Below are positions 22,663 to 31,730 of a stretch of DNA of 55,642 bases, piece after piece; positions within the stretch are counted from its first letter, which is position 1; every line of letters starts with the position of its first letter. Source of the DNA: a virus; the IMG/VR virus record IMGVR_UViG_3300037042_000951, positions 1 to 55,642 of that record; one strand, written 5' to 3'. The notes under the pieces were generated by a model, which did no database searches, had not been told where the DNA came from, and saw only the letters and a list, made by a program, of their open reading frames with translations. A program made the translations under genes and the position numbers.

Positions 22663-23601
22663 ATGACTACATCCAGCACTACTACGTTTAATTTAGACCT
22701 CAATAACCTTGTTGAAGAGGCTTTTGAGCGTTGTGGCGCTGAAATTCGTTCTGGTTATGATATGCGGACTGCCCGCAGGTCTTTAAATTTATTGACTATT
22801 GAGTGGGCAAACCGTGGTATTAACCTGTGGACTATTGAGCAAGGTCAGATTCCAATTGTTACTGGGCAGCTGTCTTACCCCATTCCTTCTGACACAATTG
22901 ATCTTTTAGACCATGTAATTCGTAATGGGTCTGGGCAGAATCAGATAGATATTAATATCAGCCGTATTTCGGAGTCTACTTACTCTACGATTCCTAATAA
23001 GAATGCGCAGGGAAGACCTATTCAAGTCTGGATTAACCGTCAATCGGGTATGACTAACGCAGTTGCAGCAACTACTTTAATAGGGAATGGCACCTCAATT
23101 ATTCAAATTAACCCAACAGATACCACAATTGTAGTTGCCAATGCTTCTGGGTTAGCTACATCTGGCTATATTAAGATTGATTCAGAAACGATTGGTTACT
23201 CAAATGTATCAGGTAATCAACTATTAAATTGTTCTCGTGGGCAAAACAGTACAACCGCAGCCATACATTTTGCAGGCGCTCCTATCTATGTTCAAAACCT
23301 ACCAAATATCAATGTTTGGCCTACTGGAGATGGTGGGGGTCCGTACACATTTGTTTACTGGCGGTTAAGAAGAGTTCAAGATGCTGGTAATGGCGTTACA
23401 GAACAAGATATTCCTTTTAGATTTTTACCTTGTATGGTTGCTGGGTTAGCTTTTTACTTATCCCAAAAGTTACCAGATGCGTTGCCAAGAATGCAGTTTC
23501 TAAAGGCAGAATACGAAGAGCAGTGGTTAATGGCTTCTACAGAAGACAGAGATAAGGCAGCTAACCGATATGTACCTCGAAGTTTATATTATTCGGGGTA
23601 A
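22663..23601 (+). CDS. Head-tail adaptor, P22 gp4-like, with an inserted beta module
   Basis: A 312-residue protein. The N-terminal part (EEAFERCGAEIRSGYDMRTA, WANRGINLWTIEQGQIP) and C-terminal part (YVYWRL-type segment, FRFLPCMVAGLAFYLSQKLP, FLKAEYEEQW) match the helical gp4-like adaptors that seal the portal. Between them, residues about 130-215, lies an inserted beta module (GYIKIDSETIGYSNVSGNQL) of the same type as the EYISYSGI modules of the 953-residue protein. Position after the small protein cluster and before tail genes fits. Confidence 0.75.
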   Translation: MTTSSTTTFNLDLNNLVEEAFERCGAEIRSGYDMRTARRSLNLLTIEWANRGINLWTIEQGQIPIVTGQLSYPIPSDTIDLLDHVIRNGSGQNQIDINISRISESTYSTIPNKNAQGRPIQVWINRQSGMTNAVAATTLIGNGTSIIQINPTDTTIVVANASGLATSGYIKIDSETIGYSNVSGNQLLNCSRGQNSTTAAIHFAGAPIYVQNLPNINVWPTGDGGGPYTFVYWRLRRVQDAGNGVTEQDIPFRFLPCMVAGLAFYLSQKLPDALPRMQFLKAEYEEQWLMASTEDRDKAANRYVPRSLYYSG

Positions 23602-23604
23602 ATC

Positions 23605-24027
23605 GTGCCTAGTAAATTTAGTAGTGGTAAATATGCAATTGCCGAATGTGATCGGTGTGGGCAGCAATATAAGTTAAAACAGCTTAGAAAGCTGATCGTT
23701 AAACAACAAATATACGACATTAAAGTTTGTCCTACTTGTTGGGACCCAGATCAACCGCAGTTATCGTTGGGGCTATATCCAGTAAATGATCCACAGGCAT
23801 TACGAGAGCCAAGACCCGATATTAGCTATGTAAATTCAGGTTTAAATGGCTTACAATTGACTGAAACGATAACCACTAATGTTGACAGTAACGGGCAGGT
23901 TAGTGGGGGTAGTAGAACTATCCAGTGGGGGTGGAACCCTGTGGGCGGGGCTAGTAGTTTTGATAGTGAGCTAACCCCTAATAATTTAATTGCAGTAGGG
24001 CAAGTAGGTACGGTAACGGTAACATAA
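23605..24027 (+). CDS. Zinc-ribbon virion-region protein, 140 aa, GTG start
   Basis: Starts at a GTG. Two knuckles, C15/C18 (CDRC) and C42/C45 (CPTC), form a zinc ribbon; the rest is beta-rich and Gly/Ser-rich to the end. It lies between the gp4-like adaptor and small basic proteins. Similar proteins occur in aquatic phages at this place (from memory). A structural adaptor role is possible; no evidence for transcriptional function. Confidence 0.65.
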   Translation: MPSKFSSGKYAIAECDRCGQQYKLKQLRKLIVKQQIYDIKVCPTCWDPDQPQLSLGLYPVNDPQALREPRPDISYVNSGLNGLQLTETITTNVDSNGQVSGGSRTIQWGWNPVGGASSFDSELTPNNLIAVGQVGTVTVT

Positions 24028-24037
24028 GGAGATTATT

Positions 24038-24220
24038 GTGGGATACAAAAAAGATGCAGATGGCGTAGTTAGCAAAGGTAAGACTGATGCTAAAGTTTTC
24101 CCTAATGACGGTGCAAAAATCGTTGATAAGGGTCCAAAAGGTAGCAAAAGTAGCCTTAATAAGAATATGAAGTCTATGGGTCGTAATATGGCTCGTTGCG
24201 CTAATCAAAGGGGTCGATAA
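24038..24220 (+). CDS. Small basic protein with N-terminal KGKT motif, 60 aa, GTG start
   Basis: GTG start with AAGGAG six bases upstream. The product begins MGYKKDADGVVSKGKTDAKV, which places the ADG-x-x-x-KGKT element of the shared tail at the N-terminus, and ends MGRNMARCANQRGR. Its last base overlaps the next start. Basic; function unknown. Confidence 0.6.
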   Translation: MGYKKDADGVVSKGKTDAKVFPNDGAKIVDKGPKGSKSSLNKNMKSMGRNMARCANQRGR

Positions 24221-24513
24221 TGGCTAAGTACTCTAAAAAAGTAATGGGTAAAGAAGTTGGCAACGCTGAAGTATATGCTGAGCCACATACCATGTCAGGT
24301 AAAAAAATTGGTACAAAAGAGGCTATGAAGGCTGTTAGCCGTCCCCCTGATCCAAACACCTTGTTGGCTAAACAATCGACTCCAGGTGGGCAGAACGTTG
24401 CTCGTGTCAGCATGGGTGATCCAGCTAGTGATAATGTCAAAACAACTGGTATCAAAATGAGGGGCACGGGCGCAGCAACTAAAGGTGTGATGTCTCGTGG
24501 ACCAATGGGCTAA
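24220..24513 (+). CDS. Small basic protein, 97 aa
   Basis: A 97-residue Lys/Gly-rich protein (MAKYSKKVMGKEVGNAEVYA start) ending MRGTGAATKGVMSRGPMG, which again carries an ATKG element close to the C-terminus. Start overlaps the previous stop (TAATG). No domain recognised. Confidence 0.6.
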   Translation: MAKYSKKVMGKEVGNAEVYAEPHTMSGKKIGTKEAMKAVSRPPDPNTLLAKQSTPGGQNVARVSMGDPASDNVKTTGIKMRGTGAATKGVMSRGPMG

Positions 24514-24525
24514 GGGTAAACCCTA

Positions 24526-25218
24526 ATGAACTACACTACTTTATTTACGACGATTAAGGGGTACGTTGAGAACGACTTTCCAGCTGCGTCATATACAAAC
24601 GTAGCGGGTACAGGCACGACTGGACTAACTTCTACGGAGCAAATTAATACATTTATTAGGCAGGCTGAACAACGTATATACAACACAGTACAGCTTCCAG
24701 CTTTAAGAAAAAATGTAACAGGTGCGTGTTTAGCAGGTAATCAATACCTAGGTATGCCTTCTGATTGGCTAGCTATGTTTTCTTTGGCTGTTATTCAACC
24801 TTCTGGCAGTATTACTGGAGGGCAGTCATTCTTACTTAATAAAGATGTAGAGTTTATTAGAGAGTCGTTTCCTTTCCCAGCTGTCGTCGGTGTGCCGTCT
24901 CATTACGCTATTTTTGACTCTAATACGTGTATTTTGGGACCAACTCCAGACAGTAGCTATTCGTTTGAAATGCACTATTACTATTATCCAGAAAGCATAG
25001 TTACGTCTAATAATACTTGGCTTGGTAATAATTTTGACTCAGCTTTGCTTTATGGTTCTTTATTAGAGGGCTACACCTATATGAAGGGTGAGGCAGATGT
25101 AATTGCAAACTATCAAAAAAGGTACGATGAGTCTATGGCGTTACTGAAACAATTAGGTGATGGCAAAGATCGACAAGATATGTACCGCACAGGTCAAGTA
25201 AGGTACCCAGTCAAATGA
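24526..25218 (+). CDS. Tail adaptor protein, gp11/gp6-like
   Basis: A 230-residue protein. FIRQAEQRIYNTVQLPALRK, the strand GNQYLGMPSDWLAMFSLAV and the helical end LLYGSLLEGYTYMKGEADVI are typical of the short-tail adaptors (T7 gp11- or SU10-type) that bridge portal and tail in podoviruses. It is followed by small tail genes with overlapping ends. The broad role is likely; the exact family is not certain by eye. Confidence 0.7.
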   Translation: MNYTTLFTTIKGYVENDFPAASYTNVAGTGTTGLTSTEQINTFIRQAEQRIYNTVQLPALRKNVTGACLAGNQYLGMPSDWLAMFSLAVIQPSGSITGGQSFLLNKDVEFIRESFPFPAVVGVPSHYAIFDSNTCILGPTPDSSYSFEMHYYYYPESIVTSNNTWLGNNFDSALLYGSLLEGYTYMKGEADVIANYQKRYDESMALLKQLGDGKDRQDMYRTGQVRYPVK

Positions 25219-25508
25219 TAATTACACAAGAAAATGGCACTGCTGTTGTAGGAAACGTGTTTGTACGGACTGTGGACAACCGTGGTCTTACACCAGAAGA
25301 ACTTGCAGAAACAGCACTTGATAAGATTCTTTACGTTGGAGATCAATCTCACCCAGCAATTCGTGAACAGGCTTTAGTTTTTAAAGAACATATCCGTGAG
25401 ATATTAGTAGTTTATATGAAAGAAGCGGTTAAAAACGATCGGGCGACTATTGCGAATAAATTAAAAAACGCTGGGCATCCTGAATTAATTAGTTTATTAG
25501 GAGAATAA
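25215..25508 (+). CDS. Small tail-region protein, 97 aa
   Basis: A helical 97-residue protein with a conserved-looking segment LGE end and ILYVGDQSHPAIREQALVFK in the middle; such short proteins follow the adaptor gene in related phages (from memory). The start overlaps the adaptor stop by four bases. Possibly a tail assembly factor. Confidence 0.65.
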   Translation: MIITQENGTAVVGNVFVRTVDNRGLTPEELAETALDKILYVGDQSHPAIREQALVFKEHIREILVVYMKEAVKNDRATIANKLKNAGHPELISLLGE

Positions 25509-25509
25509 A

Positions 25510-25968
25510 ATGGCATTTTCTGGCAATTTCATGTGTACAAGTTTTAAACAACAGATTTTAGAAGCGGTGCATGACTTTCGCGGTGGTGGTGGTGGAGACT
25601 CTTTTTACTGTGCGCTGTATGATAATAGCGCTAATTTTACAGCAAATACCACCACATATACTTCAGTTAACGAAGTCCCAAATTCTGGATCCTATGTTGC
25701 TGGAGGGGGTCTGTTAGTCAATGTGTCTCCAACTACTAATGCCCCTGTAGGAACAACTGCGTTTCCAAGTTTTACTAACTTTTCTTGGACTAGCGCTACT
25801 ATTAATGCATATGGTGCGATGATTTATAACAGTACCCCAACACATACTTATACAAATCCTTCTGTAGTTATTTTGGATTTTGGGGGGCCAAAAAGCTCTG
25901 TATCAGGTACATTTCAAATTGTTTTTCCAGCAGCAACCGCTTCTACGGCGATTATTAGAATCGCTTAA
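25510..25968 (+). CDS. Tail or fibre beta protein, 152 aa
   Basis: A beta-rich 152-residue protein starting MAFSGNFMCTSFKQQILEAV and running through Thr/Ser-rich strands (YGAMIYNSTPTHTYTNPSVV) to IVFPAATASTAIIRIA. This pattern is seen in small fibre-region proteins of aquatic phages (from memory). It starts one base after the previous stop. Likely part of the tail spike or fibre base. Confidence 0.6.
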   Translation: MAFSGNFMCTSFKQQILEAVHDFRGGGGGDSFYCALYDNSANFTANTTTYTSVNEVPNSGSYVAGGGLLVNVSPTTNAPVGTTAFPSFTNFSWTSATINAYGAMIYNSTPTHTYTNPSVVILDFGGPKSSVSGTFQIVFPAATASTAIIRIA

Positions 25969-25980
25969 CAGGAAAACATA

Positions 25981-28077
25981 ATGGCGGACCGCTATTGGGT
26001 AGGTGGTACAGATGATTGGAGTTCTACCGCTGGTACTAAATGGGCTACCACTTCTGGTGGGGCTGGCGGAGCTAGTGTACCAACTAATGCTGATGATGTA
26101 TTTTTTGATGCGGCTTCAGGCGCAATTACTGTAACTATTTTAGGGACTGCAACTTGTCGTAATTTAAATTTTACAGGTTTTACGGGTAGCATGGGCAGTT
26201 TTAATGGGACGGTTCCCGTTTTAGTTGTTACGGGCAACCTTACTTTAAGTGCCACAATGGGTAATTTTGGTGATGGGTTTGGTGCCTGCCGAATTGTCCC
26301 ACCCAATATAGCTGTCACAATAACGACTAACGGAAAACAGTCTAGTTGGAATGGTTTTATTACCGCAAACGCAAGAGGGTTAACATTTGATAACAGTGGT
26401 GCTGGTAGTAGTGCATCAATTACGCTTTTAGATGATTTAAAAGTTCAAAGAGCCTATTTAACTGGTCGTGTTAGTTTAAATTTAAATAATTTTTCACTAG
26501 ATTTAATATCTGGTAGTACTGGACTTATAATTAATTGTGGTTCTATAGGACCTACACTAAATTTTGGCGCTACTGGAAAAATTATAGTACGAACTGGTGG
26601 GTCAGTACAAGTAGGTTTTTTTGCTAGCAGTGGTTTTTCAAATGTTACTTTTACAGGATCAAAACTTGTTTCTGTTGACATACTTAGTGCTACAACTTTA
26701 ATACAAAGTAGTGGGACTGTACCAACCTACGGCACTGCTGCACAAGCGCTTAATTATGTTTCGACTGCCGCTAACCAAGGATCGTTTTATTTTTATACTG
26801 CGGAAGATATAGATTGGAGTCTTGGTACTGGAGCTATACGAGCAGATAGAGCTTCTAATTTTATTTATGGAAATTGGAATTCAGGCACAAAAAATATAAG
26901 TAAAACACCAATTGCCGCCAACGCCTGTGCTGTAAATTTTGCAGCTAGTTCAGGTACAAAAACTATAAGTGGCACGGGAACATGGAGCGGTATTTCAATA
27001 GTTGTACAGCCTCAAGCAGCGGGTGTAACGTATAACTTAGGGACGGGCATAACACAAAATGCAGGAAATCAAAGATCTACTTTTACTTGGGCACCATTGG
27101 GTGGGGTTGCCTCAACTTTTAACACAAATAATTACCCAATTATAACAGGCGGTTTTGAAGCTAGTGGGGGTACATGTAATCTTGGTCTTACAGGAATATT
27201 TAGTTATGGCACTAATTTTGGTTCTCCAACTCCATACCTTGTTTCATTTGGTCCTGGTGTTAACGCTAGTAGTGCTACCATATATGCAGCAAATGCTAGT
27301 AGTAGATTATTAGCTAGTAACATGACAATTGGTACGTTGGATATATTGACTTCTTTAACAGTAACTATACCTCCTACTAGTTCAAATTTAACTTTTAATA
27401 ATATTACTAATAATACTGGGGCAACTAATACACAGATTGATTTTCCGTCAGGTGTAACAACTACTGTTAATAATTTTAACTATGGCGGACAAGCAACACC
27501 ATCACTTAATGTAGTACGTATAAGAAGCACTACTCCAGGAACAAGAGCTATATTAAGTAAAGCTAGTGGGACAGTTAATGCTAGCTATGTAGATATTCAA
27601 GATTCTGAGGCTACTGGAGGTGCTACTTGGACAGCGTTAGCTTCAAATGGAAACATAGACTCAGGTAATAATATTGGATGGGATTTTGGTACTACCGTAG
27701 TTAATGTAACAGGAGTAGCTGCGACGGGACAAGTTGGCACGGTACTTGTAGCGTTTGGAAACGTAGCTGTTAACGTTACGGGAGTTAGTGCTACAGGAGA
27801 AGTTGGAATAGTAACAGTACCTACGCTTGTAGAAGTAGTTGGAGTTCAAGCCACAGGAGAAGTTGGCATCGTTACTGTTTTTACTAGCACCGATGCTAAC
27901 GTAAATCTAATTGGCGTTCAAGCCACAGGAGAAGTTGGTATTTTATTCTTTTACCAATGGAGCATAATAATTGATACGCAAGACCCTGGTTGGGTTCCAG
28001 TTAACGATTTACAAACCCCTACTTGGGCTACAATTAACCCAAATACTTCACCCGTCTGGACAGACGTTGTTATATAA
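25981..28077 (+). CDS. Tail fibre/adhesin-like protein, 698 aa
   Basis: A 698-residue beta-rich protein. The N-terminal part (MADRYWVGGTDDWSSTAGTK, then DDVFFDAASGAITVTI) opens a long repetitive stretch consistent with a right-handed beta-helix. Near the end are four imperfect repeats of the form GVxATGEVGxVTV (nt 27700-27950), then a Trp-rich C-terminal block (WSIIIDTQDPGWVPVNDLQT). Such repeats and Trp-rich ends are typical of phage fibre proteins. Ribosome site AGGAAA. Probable receptor-binding or fibre subunit. Confidence 0.65.
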   Translation: MADRYWVGGTDDWSSTAGTKWATTSGGAGGASVPTNADDVFFDAASGAITVTILGTATCRNLNFTGFTGSMGSFNGTVPVLVVTGNLTLSATMGNFGDGFGACRIVPPNIAVTITTNGKQSSWNGFITANARGLTFDNSGAGSSASITLLDDLKVQRAYLTGRVSLNLNNFSLDLISGSTGLIINCGSIGPTLNFGATGKIIVRTGGSVQVGFFASSGFSNVTFTGSKLVSVDILSATTLIQSSGTVPTYGTAAQALNYVSTAANQGSFYFYTAEDIDWSLGTGAIRADRASNFIYGNWNSGTKNISKTPIAANACAVNFAASSGTKTISGTGTWSGISIVVQPQAAGVTYNLGTGITQNAGNQRSTFTWAPLGGVASTFNTNNYPIITGGFEASGGTCNLGLTGIFSYGTNFGSPTPYLVSFGPGVNASSATIYAANASSRLLASNMTIGTLDILTSLTVTIPPTSSNLTFNNITNNTGATNTQIDFPSGVTTTVNNFNYGGQATPSLNVVRIRSTTPGTRAILSKASGTVNASYVDIQDSEATGGATWTALASNGNIDSGNNIGWDFGTTVVNVTGVAATGQVGTVLVAFGNVAVNVTGVSATGEVGIVTVPTLVEVVGVQATGEVGIVTVFTSTDANVNLIGVQATGEVGILFFYQWSIIIDTQDPGWVPVNDLQTPTWATINPNTSPVWTDVVI

Positions 28078-28088
28078 AGGTAAACAAA

Positions 28089-28922
28089 ATGCCATATTCT
28101 TCTTTAAAACTCGATTTAATGGTTACTGGTACCCAAAACAACCTTTGGGGGGACATTACAAATCTTAATATTGGAACAGCGCTTGAAGAAGCTATTGTTG
28201 GTAGAGCATCAGTAGTAATAGCTAATCCGCCAGCGTCTCCTCTAGCTGCAGATTTAACTTTAGTTGATTCCCCTGCTAGTCAAGTGGCTAGACATTTTAT
28301 ATTAGATATAACTTCAGCGGGCACTTTAGTTTCTACGCAAACTGTTCAAGTACCATCAATTGATAAGCCCTACATTATAGAAAACAACACTACAGGCGGG
28401 CAAGCGCTTTTAATTAAAACTGCTGGTGGTGCTGGAGTTACAGTCCCAGCTGGTACTAAAACACTAGTGTATGCATACAATGATGGTGTATCTAATAACG
28501 TAGTTTATGGAATTAATTACCTAAGTGCTCCTACTATTACAGGAGGAACTTTTACAGGCCCAACATTAAGCCAACCTATAACTAACGGTGGTAAATTAGT
28601 AGTAAGTGCTCTTGGTACTTTATTTACAGGTACAACAACTATTAATCTAGCAATTGCTCAGGTCTATACAGCCACTATAACTGCTAGTAATGTAATTACT
28701 TTTGCGTTTTCTAATGCACCACCAGCTGGGCAGTCTCAAGTAGTTTTACTACGATTAACAAACGGCGGTAGCGGAACAATAGTCTGGCCCGCAGGTACTA
28801 AGTTTGCAAACGGAGGCACTGCTCCATCTCTAACAATATCTGGCGTAGATATGCTAGGTATTTATTATGACGTTACTACAACTACATATATGGTATTTGT
28901 TATTGGGACAGACATACAATGA
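28089..28922 (+). CDS. Tail fibre-like protein, 277 aa
   Basis: A beta-rich 277-residue protein beginning MPYSSLKLDLMVTGTQNNLW, with a short helical collar-like segment (NIGTALEEAIVGRASVVIAN) and Thr/Gly-rich strands to the end (TTTTYMVFVIGTDIQ). The N-terminal GTQNNLWGDITNLNI segment is typical of fibre proteins in aquatic phages (from memory). Its stop overlaps the start of the RCC1-like gene. Confidence 0.65.
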   Translation: MPYSSLKLDLMVTGTQNNLWGDITNLNIGTALEEAIVGRASVVIANPPASPLAADLTLVDSPASQVARHFILDITSAGTLVSTQTVQVPSIDKPYIIENNTTGGQALLIKTAGGAGVTVPAGTKTLVYAYNDGVSNNVVYGINYLSAPTITGGTFTGPTLSQPITNGGKLVVSALGTLFTGTTTINLAIAQVYTATITASNVITFAFSNAPPAGQSQVVLLRLTNGGSGTIVWPAGTKFANGGTAPSLTISGVDMLGIYYDVTTTTYMVFVIGTDIQ

Positions 28923-31456
28923 GTTCTGAACTTTTAATTATGGGTAGTTCACCACAGTCTTATACATTAGATGCGTGGGGTCAAAACCCAAGGGGACAGC
29001 TTGGAGAAAATCCACATTATTTTGGGTTTCAACAACTAACAACAGGGGCGTTATCTACAGAAAATTTTGTTCAAGTCGAGAGTTGTGGTTTTGCTCATTT
29101 TGCTTTAACTAGCGGGGGAAACTTATATGGCTGGGGCAATTCAGAAGCTATAGGAAGTGGTGTTTTTCTTAATTATGTTAGTTATTTAACACCCCAGTTA
29201 GTATTGTCTAATGTAGCCAAGTTTTCTATTGGGAATGGGCAGTTTGCTTCTCCCTCCGCTGATTATATAGTTATGGCTATTAAAACAGACGGCACTTTAT
29301 GGATGACAGGAAACACTAATTACAATTGGGGGAGAACCTCGTTTACATATGCTACAGATTGGAATATATGGACCCAAGTAAATACGGTTGGGTCAATTTG
29401 TCAAAAAGTATCAGTTTCTAAAAATGATTTTGGGACTAGTAGTTTATTTGCGTTATTACTAAAAACTGACGGCACTATGTGGGCTATAGGAAACAATGCT
29501 AATGGGCAGCTAGGGCAAGGCAATACAACTAGTAATTTTGCTGTTTTTCAGCAAGTAAAAGGTACTGGTGGGGTTGGATTTTTAACTAACGTTGTTGATA
29601 TATCTGCAGGCGGATACAGTTCATATGCTGTTATTAGTTCTGGCGCTGCTTATGGGTGGGGGCTTAACAGTAATGGAGAAGTTGGTGATGGGACTACGTT
29701 TCCAACCAATGTAACTTCGCCTTCACAGATTAAGTATGGGGCTGTTTTAGGTGGTGCTAATGTATCTACAGCTGAAAAAATATTTGCATGGAGTAGGGGT
29801 GCATACATAACTGTAACGCCAGGATCAGGTCCAGTTGCCTATCAATTAAAAACTAATTTATATGGGTGGGGTAAAGCAGATAGTACTAACCTCGCACTAA
29901 CTGATTTTTGGGCTGGTTCTAGTACAACTGCTGCGCTACCTATAATCGGGGCTAAAAATTCAATAGGTGCACTTCTTCCTGAGCCACTTACTGTTACTAA
30001 AGTGATGGGGTCTTTATTTGCAAATACAGCAATTATAACTAGTGGTGGTTTGTTGCTTAATTGGGGTGGTATTGCTAATAATGCGTGGGGGCAAGCTGGT
30101 AGAAGCGAAGCTCTTCAATATGGCAGTATTTTATACCCAACAGCTGTAGATGCTGCCACAAATTGGTCTTTTATACCTGAAGTAGAAGCTGCTACAAACG
30201 ATTTTACCTATGGGTTTAGCGCACCCGCAGCTCATACGTTAGCTGGCAAGTCAAATAATAAAATTTATGGAACAGGGGCTAATATTCAACAGTCATTCGG
30301 TATATATAATAAAAATAATAGCCCTACTCAAATTGGAACAAATCGCCAATGGATAACTTTATCTTCTGGTGATGACGAAGTTAGTCTATTTATAAATAAT
30401 CAAGGTGAACTTTATGGTGTTGGAAATAACACTCTTTCGCCACTTGGAAATTTAGGAAGTCCATCTCGCTTTTCGCCTACACAGTTATCTGCCATAACTA
30501 CTCCGTGGGTTGACGTTTCTACAAATGGTTATTCAAGCGCAGCTATTCTTAAAGGCGGTATTTTATATGCTTGGGGATATAACAATCAAGGCGAGTGTGG
30601 TTCTGGTGTACCAACTATTACTTCAATTTCGCAAGTAATAAACTATACTGGGGGACTTCCAACTAGTGGAGCATTATCTGTATTTATGGGTGGCTTTATT
30701 AGTCAGGGGTGGAGTTCTGTTCTTTACGATAACGGAAAAGTTTATACTTCTGGCAGTAATTTATATTATACGCTTGGTAATGGCGGTGGTGGCATTTTTA
30801 ACCGTGTTTTTTTTGCTCCAGTTCAAGATTACACTTTTAATGATTTACAAAATGTAGAAAAAGTTTGGTATGGTTATGCCCATGCTTTCGCTAAATTAAG
30901 TGTCGGTGATCCAGCATCTGGTGGCAACAATATATTTGCGTGGGGGGATAATAGTACAGGCGCACTAGGAGTTGGAAACACAAGTGTTTATACTCGTGCA
31001 ACACCATCTGGTGTATATAATCCTTTCCTTGAAATAACAAAAATTGTAGGTGGAGATGGATTTTCTATAGTCCTTTTTGCTGACGGAACCGTTGAAGCGA
31101 CGGGGACAAATACTTATGGGCAGTTAGGTAACGGCACTACCACGAATACTACGGTATTTGCTCCTGTAAGAAATTCAACTAATACGGCGGATTTAATTGA
31201 TGTTGTTGATATTGGTGCTACCCGCGACTCCGCATTTGCTGTTCTCTCAAATGGTGACGTTTTCTTATGGGGGAGAAACACTATAAATACTGGGTTTCCA
31301 GCTAAAACAGCTGATCCTTATTATGGGCTTCTTGTTCCAAGTGACAACACAGCGTTTTTTACATTACCTACATTAGTTGGAAATTACCCAAACGTAGCTT
31401 CTATACCAACAACTCCTACAGCAATTAATGCTGCTTTTTTATTAAGGAATATATGA
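28919..31456 (+). CDS. RCC1/BLIP-II-like beta-propeller protein, 845 aa
   Basis: An 845-residue protein with many repeats of the RCC1 type: LxxWGxNxxGQLGxG followed by a strand. Clear copies include DAWGQNPRGQLGEN, WAIGNNANGQLGQG, YGWGLNSNGEVGDG, YAWGYNNQGECGSG, FAWGDNSTGALGVG and EATGTNTYGQLGNG. RCC1 repeats fold as a seven-bladed propeller; the number of copies here could make two. In phages such a domain is best read as a tail-associated receptor-binding protein, given its place between a fibre gene and a small possible fibre chaperone. The start overlaps the previous stop. Confidence 0.8.
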   Translation: MSSELLIMGSSPQSYTLDAWGQNPRGQLGENPHYFGFQQLTTGALSTENFVQVESCGFAHFALTSGGNLYGWGNSEAIGSGVFLNYVSYLTPQLVLSNVAKFSIGNGQFASPSADYIVMAIKTDGTLWMTGNTNYNWGRTSFTYATDWNIWTQVNTVGSICQKVSVSKNDFGTSSLFALLLKTDGTMWAIGNNANGQLGQGNTTSNFAVFQQVKGTGGVGFLTNVVDISAGGYSSYAVISSGAAYGWGLNSNGEVGDGTTFPTNVTSPSQIKYGAVLGGANVSTAEKIFAWSRGAYITVTPGSGPVAYQLKTNLYGWGKADSTNLALTDFWAGSSTTAALPIIGAKNSIGALLPEPLTVTKVMGSLFANTAIITSGGLLLNWGGIANNAWGQAGRSEALQYGSILYPTAVDAATNWSFIPEVEAATNDFTYGFSAPAAHTLAGKSNNKIYGTGANIQQSFGIYNKNNSPTQIGTNRQWITLSSGDDEVSLFINNQGELYGVGNNTLSPLGNLGSPSRFSPTQLSAITTPWVDVSTNGYSSAAILKGGILYAWGYNNQGECGSGVPTITSISQVINYTGGLPTSGALSVFMGGFISQGWSSVLYDNGKVYTSGSNLYYTLGNGGGGIFNRVFFAPVQDYTFNDLQNVEKVWYGYAHAFAKLSVGDPASGGNNIFAWGDNSTGALGVGNTSVYTRATPSGVYNPFLEITKIVGGDGFSIVLFADGTVEATGTNTYGQLGNGTTTNTTVFAPVRNSTNTADLIDVVDIGATRDSAFAVLSNGDVFLWGRNTINTGFPAKTADPYYGLLVPSDNTAFFTLPTLVGNYPNVASIPTTPTAINAAFLLRNI

Positions 31457-31713
31457 AATACGTAAAAATTGAAAACGGGGAAATTGTCTGGGGGCCAGCA
31501 TTTATTCCAAGAACGTGGAAAAACATAAGCGGGTTTCATAACTTATCTCCAGAAGCGCTTAAAGAACTTGGATGGCTACCGTTTATTGACGCTGAACCTC
31601 CATACCCTAATTTTATAAAACTAAATGTTACTTATGAGATAAACGAAGAAAATGTATTAGAAAAATGTGAGTTTCAAGAAGTAATACCTGAAGAACCAGA
31701 ACAAAAAACTTGA
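31453..31713 (+). CDS. Possible tail fibre assembly protein, 86 aa
   Basis: An 86-residue acidic protein (MKYVKIENGEIVWGPAFIPR, then NISGFHNLSPEALKELGWLP). The ENGEIV start and ELGWLP segment resemble short fibre-chaperone-type proteins. It overlaps the RCC1-like gene (ATGA) and ends in an acidic EEPEQKT tail. Moderate support. Confidence 0.55.
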   Translation: MKYVKIENGEIVWGPAFIPRTWKNISGFHNLSPEALKELGWLPFIDAEPPYPNFIKLNVTYEINEENVLEKCEFQEVIPEEPEQKT

Positions 31714-31730
31714 GGTGTAAAAATTGAGCT

